Positions 25,896 through 33,813 of a stretch of 64,000 nucleotides of DNA are shown here, in pieces (within the stretch, counting starts at the first letter, position 1; each line of letters begins with the position of its first letter). Source of the stretch: Actinomycetes bacterium (GTDB taxonomy: Bacteria > Actinomycetota > Actinomycetes > Propionibacteriales > Nocardioidaceae); NCBI GenBank assembly GCA_023460975.1, contig JAEWOG010000103.1, positions 1 to 64,000 of the forward strand, given 5' to 3'. The notes beneath the pieces are model-generated. The model was not told where the DNA came from and made no database searches. It saw only the letters and a program-made list of their open reading frames with translations. A program made the position numbers and the translations under genes.

Positions 25896-26225
25896 TCAGC
25901 CTAGCGATCTCGCGCCGGCTTCGTTCAGCACGGTGCCTTCCTCGACCACCTCATACGCGCTGGGCTCGTCGAGCGCGTGCACCATGAGCGGCTGGACGTG
26001 CATCTTGCCCTCGTACGAACCGATCGCGCGGCGGTACGAACCCACGTTGGCCCACCGCGTCACCAGCACCCACAGCCCGGGCTCATCGAGGTTGCGCCCG
26101 ACTTCGGCGGAGAGCAGCCCCGGCTTGCTCGCGAGGATGTCGCGAGCCCGCTCCAGCCCGACCCGAAGGTCTGCTGCGGCCTGCGAGGAATCATCGGGGA
26201 CACGGAACCGGGTGACGACGAGCAC
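25896..26225 (-). CDS. Small ABM-type (dimeric alpha/beta barrel) protein
   Basis: A 109-residue protein resembling antibiotic biosynthesis monooxygenase (ABM)/ferredoxin-like fold proteins: 'MLVVTRFRVPDD' strand, 'LLASKPGLLSAEVGRNLDEP', 'WVLVTRWANVGSYRRAIGS'. Members are often cofactor-free oxygenases or have no known substrate, so no reaction is assigned. GTG 26225 has TAGGAT 6 nt upstream, giving a leaderless transcript. The truncated methyltransferase frame runs into its 5' half. Confidence 0.7.
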   Translation of the reverse strand: MLVVTRFRVPDDSSQAAADLRVGLERARDILASKPGLLSAEVGRNLDEPGLWVLVTRWANVGSYRRAIGSYEGKMHVQPLMVHALDEPSAYEVVEEGTVLNEAGARSLG

Positions 26226-27184
26226 GAGTCGATCCTAGGCCGAACCTCCCGCCCCAGACTCAGGCCAAGCGGTGAGTCCGGCAAGCAGACGAAGAGGCTG
26301 AACGCGTACATGAGGCGCTCGAGCTCGTCCCCCTGGGGCGCGAATTCTGGCGCCACCGCCTCATCCATGACCACCAGGGAGCCGCCCGGAGCCAGAGACT
26401 CACGGATGGAGCTCAGCACCTCCACGGGCCGGGGCATGTCATGCACGCACTCGAACGCGAAGGCGATGTCGTACGGCCCACCGAAGGCCGTCGCAGCATC
26501 AGCCACCCGGAAGGCCACCTCCACCCCGGACTCCGCGGCGTTGCGTGCGGCCATTTCCACCGACCGAAGGTCCACATCCACCCCGGTGACGGCTGCGCCC
26601 GGATAGGCAGTGGCGATCGCGATGCTCGACCAGCCCCCACCGCAGCCGACGTCGAGGACTCGAGCACCGGGCCGACGCATCGCGGCGTCCACTGCGGGCA
26701 CCGAGGCCAGGGCTGCTGCGAGGCGGGACTCGTACCACGGCCGGTTGCCGTCCGCCTGCGCCATCCGGGCCTCGTCGCCGAGCTCGTCCCAACTCACCCC
26801 GCCGCCGTGCCTATAGGCATCCAGCAGTCGAGGAAAGACCGGCCCGACCGCGGCGAACAGCCGCGCGAACGGCGTCATGTGGAGCAGGCTGTGCGGGTCG
26901 GTCAGCACCTCGCGGGTCGCATCGGGCAGGTGAAAGATCCGCTCCCCCTCACCGTCCACCGCCACGCTCAAGAGGCCGCCCACGGCCTGTTGCTCGAGCC
27001 ACTCACGCGCGTAGCGCTCCTGGGTCCCGGTTCGCTGAGCCAATGCCTGAGGGCTGGCTGGCCCGTCGACGGCGAGGCTGCCGTACCAGCCCATCCGGTC
27101 GCCCACATGAATGGCCAGCACGTCCGCGAACCCCAGGAGCGCGGCCACCACCCTGTCGGCCAGTTCCTCCGCGGTGGTGTCCAC
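26060..27184 (-). pseudogene. SAM-dependent methyltransferase with missing C-terminus
   Basis: The first about 300 residues look intact. There is an N-terminal helical/winged dimerisation part ('DRVVAALLGFADVLAIHVGD', 'QRTGTQERYAREWLEQQAV') and a Rossmann domain with motif I 'ARVLDVGCGGGWSSIAIA', 'VTGVDVDLRSVE' and 'DIAFAFECVHDM'. After 'YAFSLFVCLPDS' homology-like sequence stops, and the frame continues out of phase through the start of the ABM gene to 26060. Family members carry some 60 more residues there. The gene is therefore probably truncated by deletion; whether it still works is unknown. GTG 27184 is the likely start. Confidence 0.65.
26232..26237 (-). promoter_or_regulatory. -10 element for leaderless ABM gene
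   Basis: TAGGAT on the minus strand ends 6 nt before GTG 26225. Confidence 0.45.
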
Positions 27185-27250
27185 ACGTCCAGCGTGACAC
27201 CGCCATCGCCCGCCGACCAGCGCCACCTGAGGGAACTTCGTGCACACGTT

Positions 27251-27288
27251 TTGACAATCGTTCTCATTGTCATTGAGAATCGTTCTCA
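27251..27288 (+). promoter_or_regulatory. znuA promoter with two tandem Zur boxes
   Basis: TTGACA (27251-27256) and GAGAAT (27275-27280) are 18 bp apart, and the expected start of transcription falls on the ATG at 27288. Two 15-bp Zur-type palindromes, TGACAATCGTTCTCA (27252-27266) and TGAGAATCGTTCTCA (27274-27288), differ by one base and begin 22 bp apart, about two helix turns. They cover the -35, the -10 and the start codon, so zinc-bound Zur would block the operon fully. Confidence 0.8.
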
Positions 27289-28241
27289 TGTTTGGAACTC
27301 GCTTCGCCACCGCCGCCCTCGCGTGCGGCGCCGTCCTCACGACCGCTGCCTGCGGCTCCGTCGCCAGCGAGGACTCCCCCGGGCGAACGATCACCGCCGC
27401 GTTCTACCCGCTCGAGTGGGTGAGCGAACGCGTCGCCGGGGACGCCTGGGAGGTCGACAACCTCACCCAACCGGGCGGCGATCCCCACGACCTGAGCATC
27501 GGTCTCGCCGAGACTGCGGCACTCGAGCAATCAGCGCTCGTGGTGATCAGCCGGGGACTCCAGGCCGGGGTCGACGACACTGTGGACTCCGTGGCTCAAG
27601 GAGAGGTCCTCGACGCGGCCACCGTCGTCGACCTCGTGCCGGTGGAGGACACCGGCAGCGCGGCGGGACACGACGAGGGACACGAGCACGACGAGGAAGA
27701 CCACGAGGGGCACGATCACGGCGACCTCGACCCCCACTTCTGGCACGACCCACTGCGCATGGCCGACCTCGCCGATGCCGTGGCCGAGCGCCTCTCCTCC
27801 ATCGATCCCGACGGCGCCGATGGCTACTCCCAGCGCGCCGCCGAGGTCCGCGCAGAACTGGAGGAGCTCGACACCGCCTTCTCGCAAGGTCTGAGCTCCT
27901 GTACGCGCGACACAGTCGTGGTCAGCCACGCCGCCTTCGGGTACCTGTCTCGCTACGGACTGCACTTCGCGCCGATCGCCGGGCTGTCTCCTGACGCCGA
28001 GGCCACGCCCGCCACGCTGGGCCAACTCCACGAGCTCATCGAGCACGAAGGGATCACGACCGTGTTCACCGAACGGTTGGCGAGCCCCAAGATGGCCGAA
28101 AGCCTCGCCGCGGACACGGGGCTCGACACCGCGGTGCTCGATCCCCTCGAAGGCCTCAGCGACGAGACCGCTGACGAGGACTACCTTTCCCTCATGCGCG
28201 CCAACCTCGACGCTCTTCACGCCGCGAACGGATGCGCATGA
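27288..28241 (+). CDS. znuA: Zinc ABC transporter substrate-binding lipoprotein
   Basis: A 317-residue cluster A-I metal-binding protein that captures Zn2+ outside the membrane for ZnuBC. The lipobox 'TTAAC' is near residue 20. Family features are 'AAFYPLEWVSERVAGD', the ligand regions 'GGDPHDLS', 'HFWHDPLRM', 'VVVSHAAFGYL' and 'EDYLSLMRANLDAL', and the His/Asp/Glu-rich loop 'GHDEGHEHDEEDHEGHDHG' typical of zinc rather than manganese binders. ATG 27288 coincides with the predicted transcription start (leaderless) and lies inside a Zur box. First gene of znuA-znuC-znuB-zur. Confidence 0.93.
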   Translation: MFGTRFATAALACGAVLTTAACGSVASEDSPGRTITAAFYPLEWVSERVAGDAWEVDNLTQPGGDPHDLSIGLAETAALEQSALVVISRGLQAGVDDTVDSVAQGEVLDAATVVDLVPVEDTGSAAGHDEGHEHDEEDHEGHDHGDLDPHFWHDPLRMADLADAVAERLSSIDPDGADGYSQRAAEVRAELEELDTAFSQGLSSCTRDTVVVSHAAFGYLSRYGLHFAPIAGLSPDAEATPATLGQLHELIEHEGITTVFTERLASPKMAESLAADTGLDTAVLDPLEGLSDETADEDYLSLMRANLDALHAANGCA

Positions 28242-29047
28242 GCGCCCCGAGCGCAGCCACGCTGCCCATCGAACTCCACGACGCCGCGGTCGCCATCGAC
28301 GGCCGCCCCGTCGTACGAGGCGTCGACCTCACCGTGCCCAGCGGCGCCTTCGTGACCATCATGGGGCCCAACGGTTCGGGCAAGTCCACGTTGATGCGCG
28401 GCCTGCTCGGGCTCCTCCCCCTCACCCGCGGCACCCTCCACCTGTTCGGGACTGAGTTCTCACAGTTCCGCGACTGGCGCCGAGTGGGATACGTCCCCCA
28501 GCACGCGGCCATGTCCGGCGGAGTGCCGGCGACGGTGGCCGAGGTGGTGGCGGCGGGACGGCTGACCCACCGCTCCCTGTTCCGGCCCCTCTCGCGAGCC
28601 GACCGCGATGCCGTGAAGCTCGCACTCGACGTGGTCGGCATGGCCGATCTCGCTCGCCGCAGCGTCTACCAACTCTCTGGCGGCCAACGGCAGCGGGTGC
28701 TCATCGCCCGCGCGCTGGCCGGCGAACCCGAGCTGCTGCTGCTCGACGAACCCACGGCAGGCGTCGACCTCCCGAACCAGATCGCCCTCGCGCAGACGTT
28801 GGCGCTCCTCAAGGACGCGGGATCGACGATCGTCATGGTGGCCCACGAACTGGGGCCGGTGGCGGACCTGGTCGACCGGGCGGTCGTACTGCGAGACGGG
28901 CGCGTGAGCTACGACGGCCCGGCGCTGAGTCAGGACCAGGCGCACGCGCACCTCGACCGGATCGTCGGCGACAGTCACACCCACACCAGACCCTTCATGA
29001 TTCCCCCGGTCTCCTCTCCCATCGACACCTTGGGAGACGACGCATGA
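28238..29047 (+). CDS. znuC: Zinc ABC transporter ATP-binding protein
   Basis: A 269-residue ATPase that powers zinc uptake. It has Walker A 'GPNGSGKST', Q-loop 'GYVPQHAA', signature 'LSGGQRQR', Walker B 'LLLLDEPTAGVD' and the H-loop 'VAHELG'. ATG 28238 overlaps the znuA stop (ATGA); ATG 28232 is an alternative. Its stop overlaps the znuB start in the same manner, so the three transporter genes are translationally coupled. Confidence 0.94.
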   Translation: MSAPSAATLPIELHDAAVAIDGRPVVRGVDLTVPSGAFVTIMGPNGSGKSTLMRGLLGLLPLTRGTLHLFGTEFSQFRDWRRVGYVPQHAAMSGGVPATVAEVVAAGRLTHRSLFRPLSRADRDAVKLALDVVGMADLARRSVYQLSGGQRQRVLIARALAGEPELLLLDEPTAGVDLPNQIALAQTLALLKDAGSTIVMVAHELGPVADLVDRAVVLRDGRVSYDGPALSQDQAHAHLDRIVGDSHTHTRPFMIPPVSSPIDTLGDDA

Positions 29048-30048
29048 CCTTCCTCGACCTGCTCGGCATGGACTTCATGCACCGCGCCCTGATCGCGGCA
29101 CTGCTCACCGGCCTGGCCGCTCCCGCGATCGGCACCTACCTCGTCCAGCGGCGCCTCGCGCTGCTGGGCGACGGTCTGGGCCACGTCGCCGTGACCGGAG
29201 TGGCCCTCGGCCTCGTGACCGGCGCCTCCCCCACCTGGACGGCCGTCGTCGTCGCCGTCCTGGGCGCCATCCTCATCGAGGTGATCAGGGTGAGGGGCCG
29301 TACGAACGGCGACGTCGCGCTGGCTCTGCTGTTCTACGGCGGCCTGGCGGGCGGGGTGCTCATCACCGGCTTGGACGGGCAGAGCACAGGCCGCCTCCAG
29401 CAGTTCCTCTTCGGTTCGCTGACGAGCATCACCACCGCAGACGTGTGGTTCATCCTGGCCCTGTCGGCGCTGCTGGTCGTCGTGAGTGTGGGGCTGCTGC
29501 CCCAACTCTTCGCGGTGGCCTCGGACCCCGAGTTCGCGCACGTGGCCGGCCTGAAGGTGTCGCTCTACAACCTGCTGCACGCCGTCCTCGCCGCGGTCAC
29601 CGTCACCGTCGCCATGCGTACGGTCGGCCTACTGCTCGTCTCGGCGCTGATGATCATCCCGGTCGCCACCTCGCAGCAACTGGCGCGCTCGTTCCGCGCC
29701 ACGCTTCTGGGAGCGATGGGTCTGGGCGCCGTCTCGGCCGTCGGAGGCCTCCTCATCAGCGCCGCCGCCTCCTTCAAGGCCGTGGTCGCGCCCGGCCCCA
29801 CGATCGTGCTGCTCGCCCTCGCCCTGTTTGCCACCACCTGGCCCGTCGGCACCTTCCTGCGGCGACGGCAGCGTCGCCTGGCGCCCTTCCCCGAGGTGAG
29901 CGCCGTCCCCCACCGCACCACCGACGATCACCCCCACGTGCACGGCGCCGACTGCGGCCACCCCGCGATCGAGCACGGCGACCACGTCGACTACGTGCAC
30001 GACGGGCACCGCCACGCACCACATGGAGAGCACTATGACGAACACTGA
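29044..30048 (+). CDS. znuB: Zinc ABC transporter permease with His-rich tail
   Basis: A 334-residue ABC-3 family permease. About eight membrane helices span residues 10-280, with the family motif 'ALLGDGLGHVAVTGVALGL' near the start. The last 40 residues are a soluble His-rich tail ('HPHVHGADCGHPAIEHGDH', then 'HDGHRHAPHGEHYDEH') with 13 or more His and one Cys, which probably binds zinc on the cytoplasmic side. ATG 29044 overlaps the znuC stop. The zur gene begins inside its 3' end. Confidence 0.93.
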   Translation: MTFLDLLGMDFMHRALIAALLTGLAAPAIGTYLVQRRLALLGDGLGHVAVTGVALGLVTGASPTWTAVVVAVLGAILIEVIRVRGRTNGDVALALLFYGGLAGGVLITGLDGQSTGRLQQFLFGSLTSITTADVWFILALSALLVVVSVGLLPQLFAVASDPEFAHVAGLKVSLYNLLHAVLAAVTVTVAMRTVGLLLVSALMIIPVATSQQLARSFRATLLGAMGLGAVSAVGGLLISAAASFKAVVAPGPTIVLLALALFATTWPVGTFLRRRQRRLAPFPEVSAVPHRTTDDHPHVHGADCGHPAIEHGDHVDYVHDGHRHAPHGEHYDEH

Positions 30049-30448
30049 CGGGCCCCGACCTCCGGCCGCCGCCGGACGTCCGACCCGCCAGCGCATCGCC
30101 GTGGCGGCCGCGCTGGAGAGCGTCGACGACTTCCGCAGCGCTCAGGACATCCACGACCTCATCGCCCAGCAGGGCGAGACCGTGGGCCTCGCGACGGTGT
30201 ACCGGACCCTCCAGCGGCTCAGCGAGTCCGGCGAGGTCGACATGCTGCGCAGCGAGGACGGCGAGGCGATCTGGCGACGTTGCTCCGAGACGCACCACCA
30301 CCATCTGGTCTGCCGCGAGTGCGGCGCAACCGTCGAGGTGGAGGGGCCCGCGGTCGAGCGGTGGACGGACGCCATCGCCGCCGAGCACGGCTTCGCCCAG
30401 ATCAGCCACACGCTCGAGATCTTCGGGACCTGCCCGAATTGCCGCTGA
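30035..30448 (+). CDS. zur: Fur-family zinc uptake regulator
   Basis: A 137-residue Fur-family repressor. It has an N-terminal winged helix ('TRQRIAVAAALESVDDFRSA', recognition helix 'VGLATVYRTLQRLSE'), a metal site with 'SETHHHHLVCRECG', and a C-terminal 'CPNC' for the structural zinc. Last gene of the zinc operon, it most likely represses that operon through the two boxes at 27252-27288, giving negative feedback. ATG 30035 is preferred because GGAGAG lies 4 nt before it; ATG 30023 is an alternative. It overlaps znuB by 14 bp. Confidence 0.92.
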   Translation: MTNTDGPRPPAAAGRPTRQRIAVAAALESVDDFRSAQDIHDLIAQQGETVGLATVYRTLQRLSESGEVDMLRSEDGEAIWRRCSETHHHHLVCRECGATVEVEGPAVERWTDAIAAEHGFAQISHTLEIFGTCPNCR

Positions 30449-30464
30449 CGCGGACCGTCCAGCC

Positions 30465-31862
30465 TCAGGTGGGTGGGCGGGGCCTTGGGCCTCGCGGCTC
30501 GGTGGCGACGATGGCTCCGGCGGGAAGGCGCCACTGGTAGGACCCGTCGGGTCCGCGGCAGTAGTCGAACGCCCCGTGGGTCTTGGCCCGTTGGTGGCGC
30601 CGACACAGGGGCGCCAGGTTCTCATACGAGGTCTGGCCTCGAGGGCCACCCTCGTCGAGAGGCTCGTACGGGGTGATGTGGTCCAGGTCCGCGCGGACGC
30701 TGGAGCGGGTGCAGCCGGGGAACACGCAGGTGGCGTCTCGCAGGCGTACGGCCTCAGCCAGCCGGGCAGGTGGGTCGTGCCGGTCGACCGGCTGAAGGTT
30801 CGTCGGCTCGAGGACCGGCTTGATCACGACCTTCGTGGCGCCCATCAGCCACGACGACAACCGCCTGACAGCCAGTGGGCCAAGCGCGTCGCCGGCGACG
30901 ACCGCGCCCGTGGCGAGCGGTCCCGCGGTGAGCAGGTCGCGGTCGGTCAGGTGCAGCACCAGCGTCACCTCACCACCGGCCACGAACGGCGTCGGGGGCT
31001 TGAAGCAGGCGTCCTCCGCCACCGAAATGACCCCGGAGGCGTCCCACTCACCAGCGGGCACCTCGTTGGCGGACAGCAGGTCCAACGCACGCTGGGGATC
31101 GGCGAGCACGCCCACCGACGTGGCTCGACGGGCATCGAGGGTGCCGGGGTGCCCGAGCTGCTTCATGGTGTCCGCGAGAGTGGTGACCGTGTCGTCGAAC
31201 GCGAGCGCATCGGCGGTGTCGAGGACCATGTGTACCTCGCTCGTGCCGGGCGCGCCGCGCTGGTGGTCGACGTCCACCGCCCGTGCGGCGAGAGCGGCGT
31301 CGTGATCGGCGCTGGCGCGGTCGGGGTCGGCGTACAAGCGGGCCTCGTGCACCAGCATCCCGATGCGATGCGGGTTCAACCGGCGCGGCTGCCACACCAG
31401 GAGCCGATCGGCATGCGCCACCGCAGCGACGTCGAGGTCACGAGACGCCTGAGCCGCCTCACGAGCCAGGTGCGCCGGGACCCGCAACTGGCGCACCAGT
31501 GCCCACAGCAGTGGGAGTCGGTGATGCAGGTCGAGGGCATCGCCGACCAGTGACAGCGCCGCCTCATGCGAGATCCCCAACGCGCCGGAGAGCTCGACGA
31601 CCGCGAACTCACCGACCAGCGGCGTCCCGGCACCCGCGATCGCAAGGCGCCGCTCCCCGAACAAGTGGTGCCCCTCGCCCTCCCACCGCGCTGCATCGAT
31701 CTCGCTGTCGACCGTGTGCGCGTGAGCCCAGCCCAACGCCGCGTCCAACAACTCCACGTCCGCACGCCGCCGCGCGGCCTGAGCCGCGACAGCACGGTCC
31801 AACGCAACCGCGCGCCCAGAAGACCGGGCACTGGCCCGGTCCGGGAACGTGGTCGTCGTCAT
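30465..31862 (-). CDS. DUF222/HNH endonuclease family protein
   Basis: A 465-residue protein of the actinobacterial 13E12-type family, present in many copies in such genomes. A long helical DUF222 region (about residues 30-330) precedes a C-terminal HNH module: 'RDATCVFPGCTRSSVRADLDHITPYEPL', 'TSYENLAPLCRRHQRAKTHG'. The two Cys pairs and the DH of the HNH core are intact, so nuclease activity is possible. The role is unknown; some copies lie in mobile or repeat-rich DNA, and here repeats follow its 5' end. It is convergent with zur, 16 bp apart. Confidence 0.85.
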   Translation of the reverse strand: MTTTTFPDRASARSSGRAVALDRAVAAQAARRRADVELLDAALGWAHAHTVDSEIDAARWEGEGHHLFGERRLAIAGAGTPLVGEFAVVELSGALGISHEAALSLVGDALDLHHRLPLLWALVRQLRVPAHLAREAAQASRDLDVAAVAHADRLLVWQPRRLNPHRIGMLVHEARLYADPDRASADHDAALAARAVDVDHQRGAPGTSEVHMVLDTADALAFDDTVTTLADTMKQLGHPGTLDARRATSVGVLADPQRALDLLSANEVPAGEWDASGVISVAEDACFKPPTPFVAGGEVTLVLHLTDRDLLTAGPLATGAVVAGDALGPLAVRRLSSWLMGATKVVIKPVLEPTNLQPVDRHDPPARLAEAVRLRDATCVFPGCTRSSVRADLDHITPYEPLDEGGPRGQTSYENLAPLCRRHQRAKTHGAFDYCRGPDGSYQWRLPAGAIVATEPRGPRPRPPT

Positions 31863-31891
31863 GCATCAAGTCAACCGGAAGCCACTGACAG

Positions 31892-31979
31892 TTTTGACGG
31901 CCTCAACCAGCGCGACCCTGCTCAGCCAGCGGTGGGTGGTTTCGACGGGCTCAACCAGCGCGACCCTGCTCAACCAGCG
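31892..31979. repeat. Direct repeat pair of the GTTTCGACGGGCTCAACCAGCG family
   Basis: A 40-bp unit occurs at 31892-31931 and 31940-31979 (48-bp period) with four base changes. It contains TTTCGACGGGCTCAACCAGCG and CGACCCTGCTCAACCAGCG. It lies upstream of the HNH gene and downstream of uppS and belongs to the same family as 3186 and 40619. The rest of 31863-32096 holds nothing else I can identify. Confidence 0.8.
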
Positions 31980-32096
31980 TGGCTCAGGTCCACGTTCGAC
32001 GACGGTCAAGGTCCATGACCTTCCCGCTTTCGTCGTCAGTGTGCTCTGAAGACGGATGTCGGAGCGGTGGAGGTTGTCATGACGCGTCGGCAGCGC

Positions 32097-32876
32097 TCAG
32101 ACCTGGTTGGGCAGGGCTCCTCCGTACCGCCGGTCCCGGCGCGCGTAGGTGTCGATCGCCTGCCACAGGTGCCGCCGGTCGACGTCGGGCCACAGGACGT
32201 CGGTGAAGACGAACTCCGAGTAGGCCGCCTGCCAGAGCATGAAGTTGCTCAGCCGCTGCTCACCGGAGGTCCGCCAGACCAGGTCGGCGTTGGCCAACTC
32301 CGGCACGTACAGATGCTGGGCGAAGACCTTCTCGTCCACCTTGTCCGGGTTGAGCCGACCGGCCGCCACCTCACGCGCGATCGATCGCGCTGCGTCGGCC
32401 ACCTCAGCTCGCCCGCCGTAGTTGACGCACATGGTGAGCGTGAAGACGTCGTTGTCCTTCGTCTTCTCCTCGGCGACCTGCAGCTCCTTGATCACCGACT
32501 TCCACAGACGCGGCGCTCGCCCGGCCCAGCGCACGCGGACCCCCAGGTCGTGCATCTCGTCGCGTCGGCGGCGGATCACGTCGCGGTTGAAGCCCATCAG
32601 GAAGCGCACCTCGTCGGGCGAGCGCGACCAGTTCTCGGTGGAGAAGGCGTACGCGCTGATCGCCTTGACGCCGATCTCGATCGCTCCCTCGACGACGTCG
32701 AACAGCGAGGACTCGCCCTGCTCGTGACCTCGCGTGCGAGGCAACCCGCGCTCCTTGGCCCAGCGTCCGTTGCCGTCCATCACGATGGCGACGTGCTCGG
32801 GCACGAGCTCGGCAGGGATCTCCGGCGGTCGGGCGCCCGAGGGATGCGGGGTGGGCTGTCGGACTTCGCGCTTCAC
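32097..32876 (-). CDS. uppS: Isoprenyl transferase (polyprenyl diphosphate synthase, UppS family)
   Basis: Adds isoprene units in cis to make the long lipid carrier for cell-wall precursors. The 259-residue product has 'HVAIVMDGNGRWAKERG' (catalytic Asp), 'RGHEQGESS', 'AYAFSTENWSRSPDEV', 'NYGGRAEVADAAR' and 'DLVWRTSGEQRLSNFMLWQ'. GTG 32876 lies 6 nt after TAGTCT, which indicates a leaderless transcript. It follows recO in the usual actinobacterial order. Confidence 0.95.
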   Translation of the reverse strand: MKREVRQPTPHPSGARPPEIPAELVPEHVAIVMDGNGRWAKERGLPRTRGHEQGESSLFDVVEGAIEIGVKAISAYAFSTENWSRSPDEVRFLMGFNRDVIRRRRDEMHDLGVRVRWAGRAPRLWKSVIKELQVAEEKTKDNDVFTLTMCVNYGGRAEVADAARSIAREVAAGRLNPDKVDEKVFAQHLYVPELANADLVWRTSGEQRLSNFMLWQAAYSEFVFTDVLWPDVDRRHLWQAIDTYARRDRRYGGALPNQV

Positions 32877-32882
32877 ACCCGA

Positions 32883-32888
32883 AGACTA
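32883..32888 (-). promoter_or_regulatory. -10 element for leaderless uppS
   Basis: TAGTCT on the minus strand ends 6 nt before GTG 32876. The other bases between uppS and recO (32889-33049) hold no gene I can identify. Confidence 0.5.
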
Positions 32889-33049
32889 GGACCTGCAGCA
32901 ATCCCCGGGCTCGGGCGGTGGGCGAGCCTGGCGACGCCGGTCGTCTCGACTGGGTTCGCAGTGGAACGATCACGAGCCTCGAAGGTCCCCCGGGTTCTGC
33001 CCGGAGAGTCCGCTCGCCACGTTCGACTACGCCCTCAGCTGCTGAGGAC

Positions 33050-33778
33050 TCAGCGCTCCACGTAGGCCATCGAGCGCAGCCCACGCTCAAGATGCCAGGC
33101 CACGTACGCCCCGACGAGGTTGCTGGCCTCCCTCAAGTGTCTGGCGTCTGTGCCCGCGATGGTCTCCCACTCCCCCGTCAGCAGCGCGGCGAGGGCCCGT
33201 ACGGTCTGCTCGGCCGGCGTCGCGGACCCGGGGAGCTTGCACACCACGCACATCACACCACCGGCGGAGGGGTTGAAGAACCGGTGCGGCCCCTCGTCGC
33301 CACATCCGACACAGTGGTCGAAGCTCGGCGCGTAGCCGGCCACGGACATCGCGCGCAGCAAGTAGGAGTCGAGCACCTGCGGCGCCGGCTGCGCATGGCC
33401 GGACATTGCGCGCAACCCACCCACCAGCAGGAGGAACTGCTGCGTGGCGGGCTCCCGCTCCTCGGTGACCACCCGCTCCGCGGTCTCCAGCATCACGGTC
33501 CCGGCCGTGTAGCGCTCGTAGTCCAGCGCGATCCTCGAGTGCAACGGGGTGAGGGTCTCGGCCTGGGTGATGGTGTCCAGGGAACGCCCCTCGGCGAACT
33601 GGAGGTCGACGTGGTTGAACGGTTCCAACCGCGATCCCCAGCGCGAGGTCGTCCGTCGCACGCCCCGCGCGACGGCCCTCACACGGCCGTGGTGGCGCGT
33701 CAGCAGCGTGATGATGCGGTCGGCTTCACCCAGCTTGTGGGTACGCAGCACGATCGCTTCGTCACGGTAGAGCGGCAC
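33050..33778 (-). CDS. recO: DNA repair protein RecO
   Basis: Helps load RecA on SSB-coated gaps in the RecFOR pathway. The 242-residue product has the OB-fold start 'PLYRDEAIVLRTHKLGEADRIITLL', 'GRVRAVARGVRRTTSRWGSRLEPF' and a zinc-finger Cys4 ('CVGCGDEG', 'CVVCKLPG'). GTG 33778 is the conserved start and lies 6 nt after GACAAT (leaderless). Confidence 0.93.
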   Translation of the reverse strand: MPLYRDEAIVLRTHKLGEADRIITLLTRHHGRVRAVARGVRRTTSRWGSRLEPFNHVDLQFAEGRSLDTITQAETLTPLHSRIALDYERYTAGTVMLETAERVVTEEREPATQQFLLLVGGLRAMSGHAQPAPQVLDSYLLRAMSVAGYAPSFDHCVGCGDEGPHRFFNPSAGGVMCVVCKLPGSATPAEQTVRALAALLTGEWETIAGTDARHLREASNLVGAYVAWHLERGLRSMAYVER

Positions 33779-33784
33779 GGCTCC

Positions 33785-33790
33785 ATTGTC
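33785..33790 (-). promoter_or_regulatory. -10 element for leaderless recO
   Basis: GACAAT on the minus strand ends 6 nt before GTG 33778. Confidence 0.4.
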
Positions 33791-33813
33791 CCCCAACCGG
33801 GCCAGCGTGGGCG

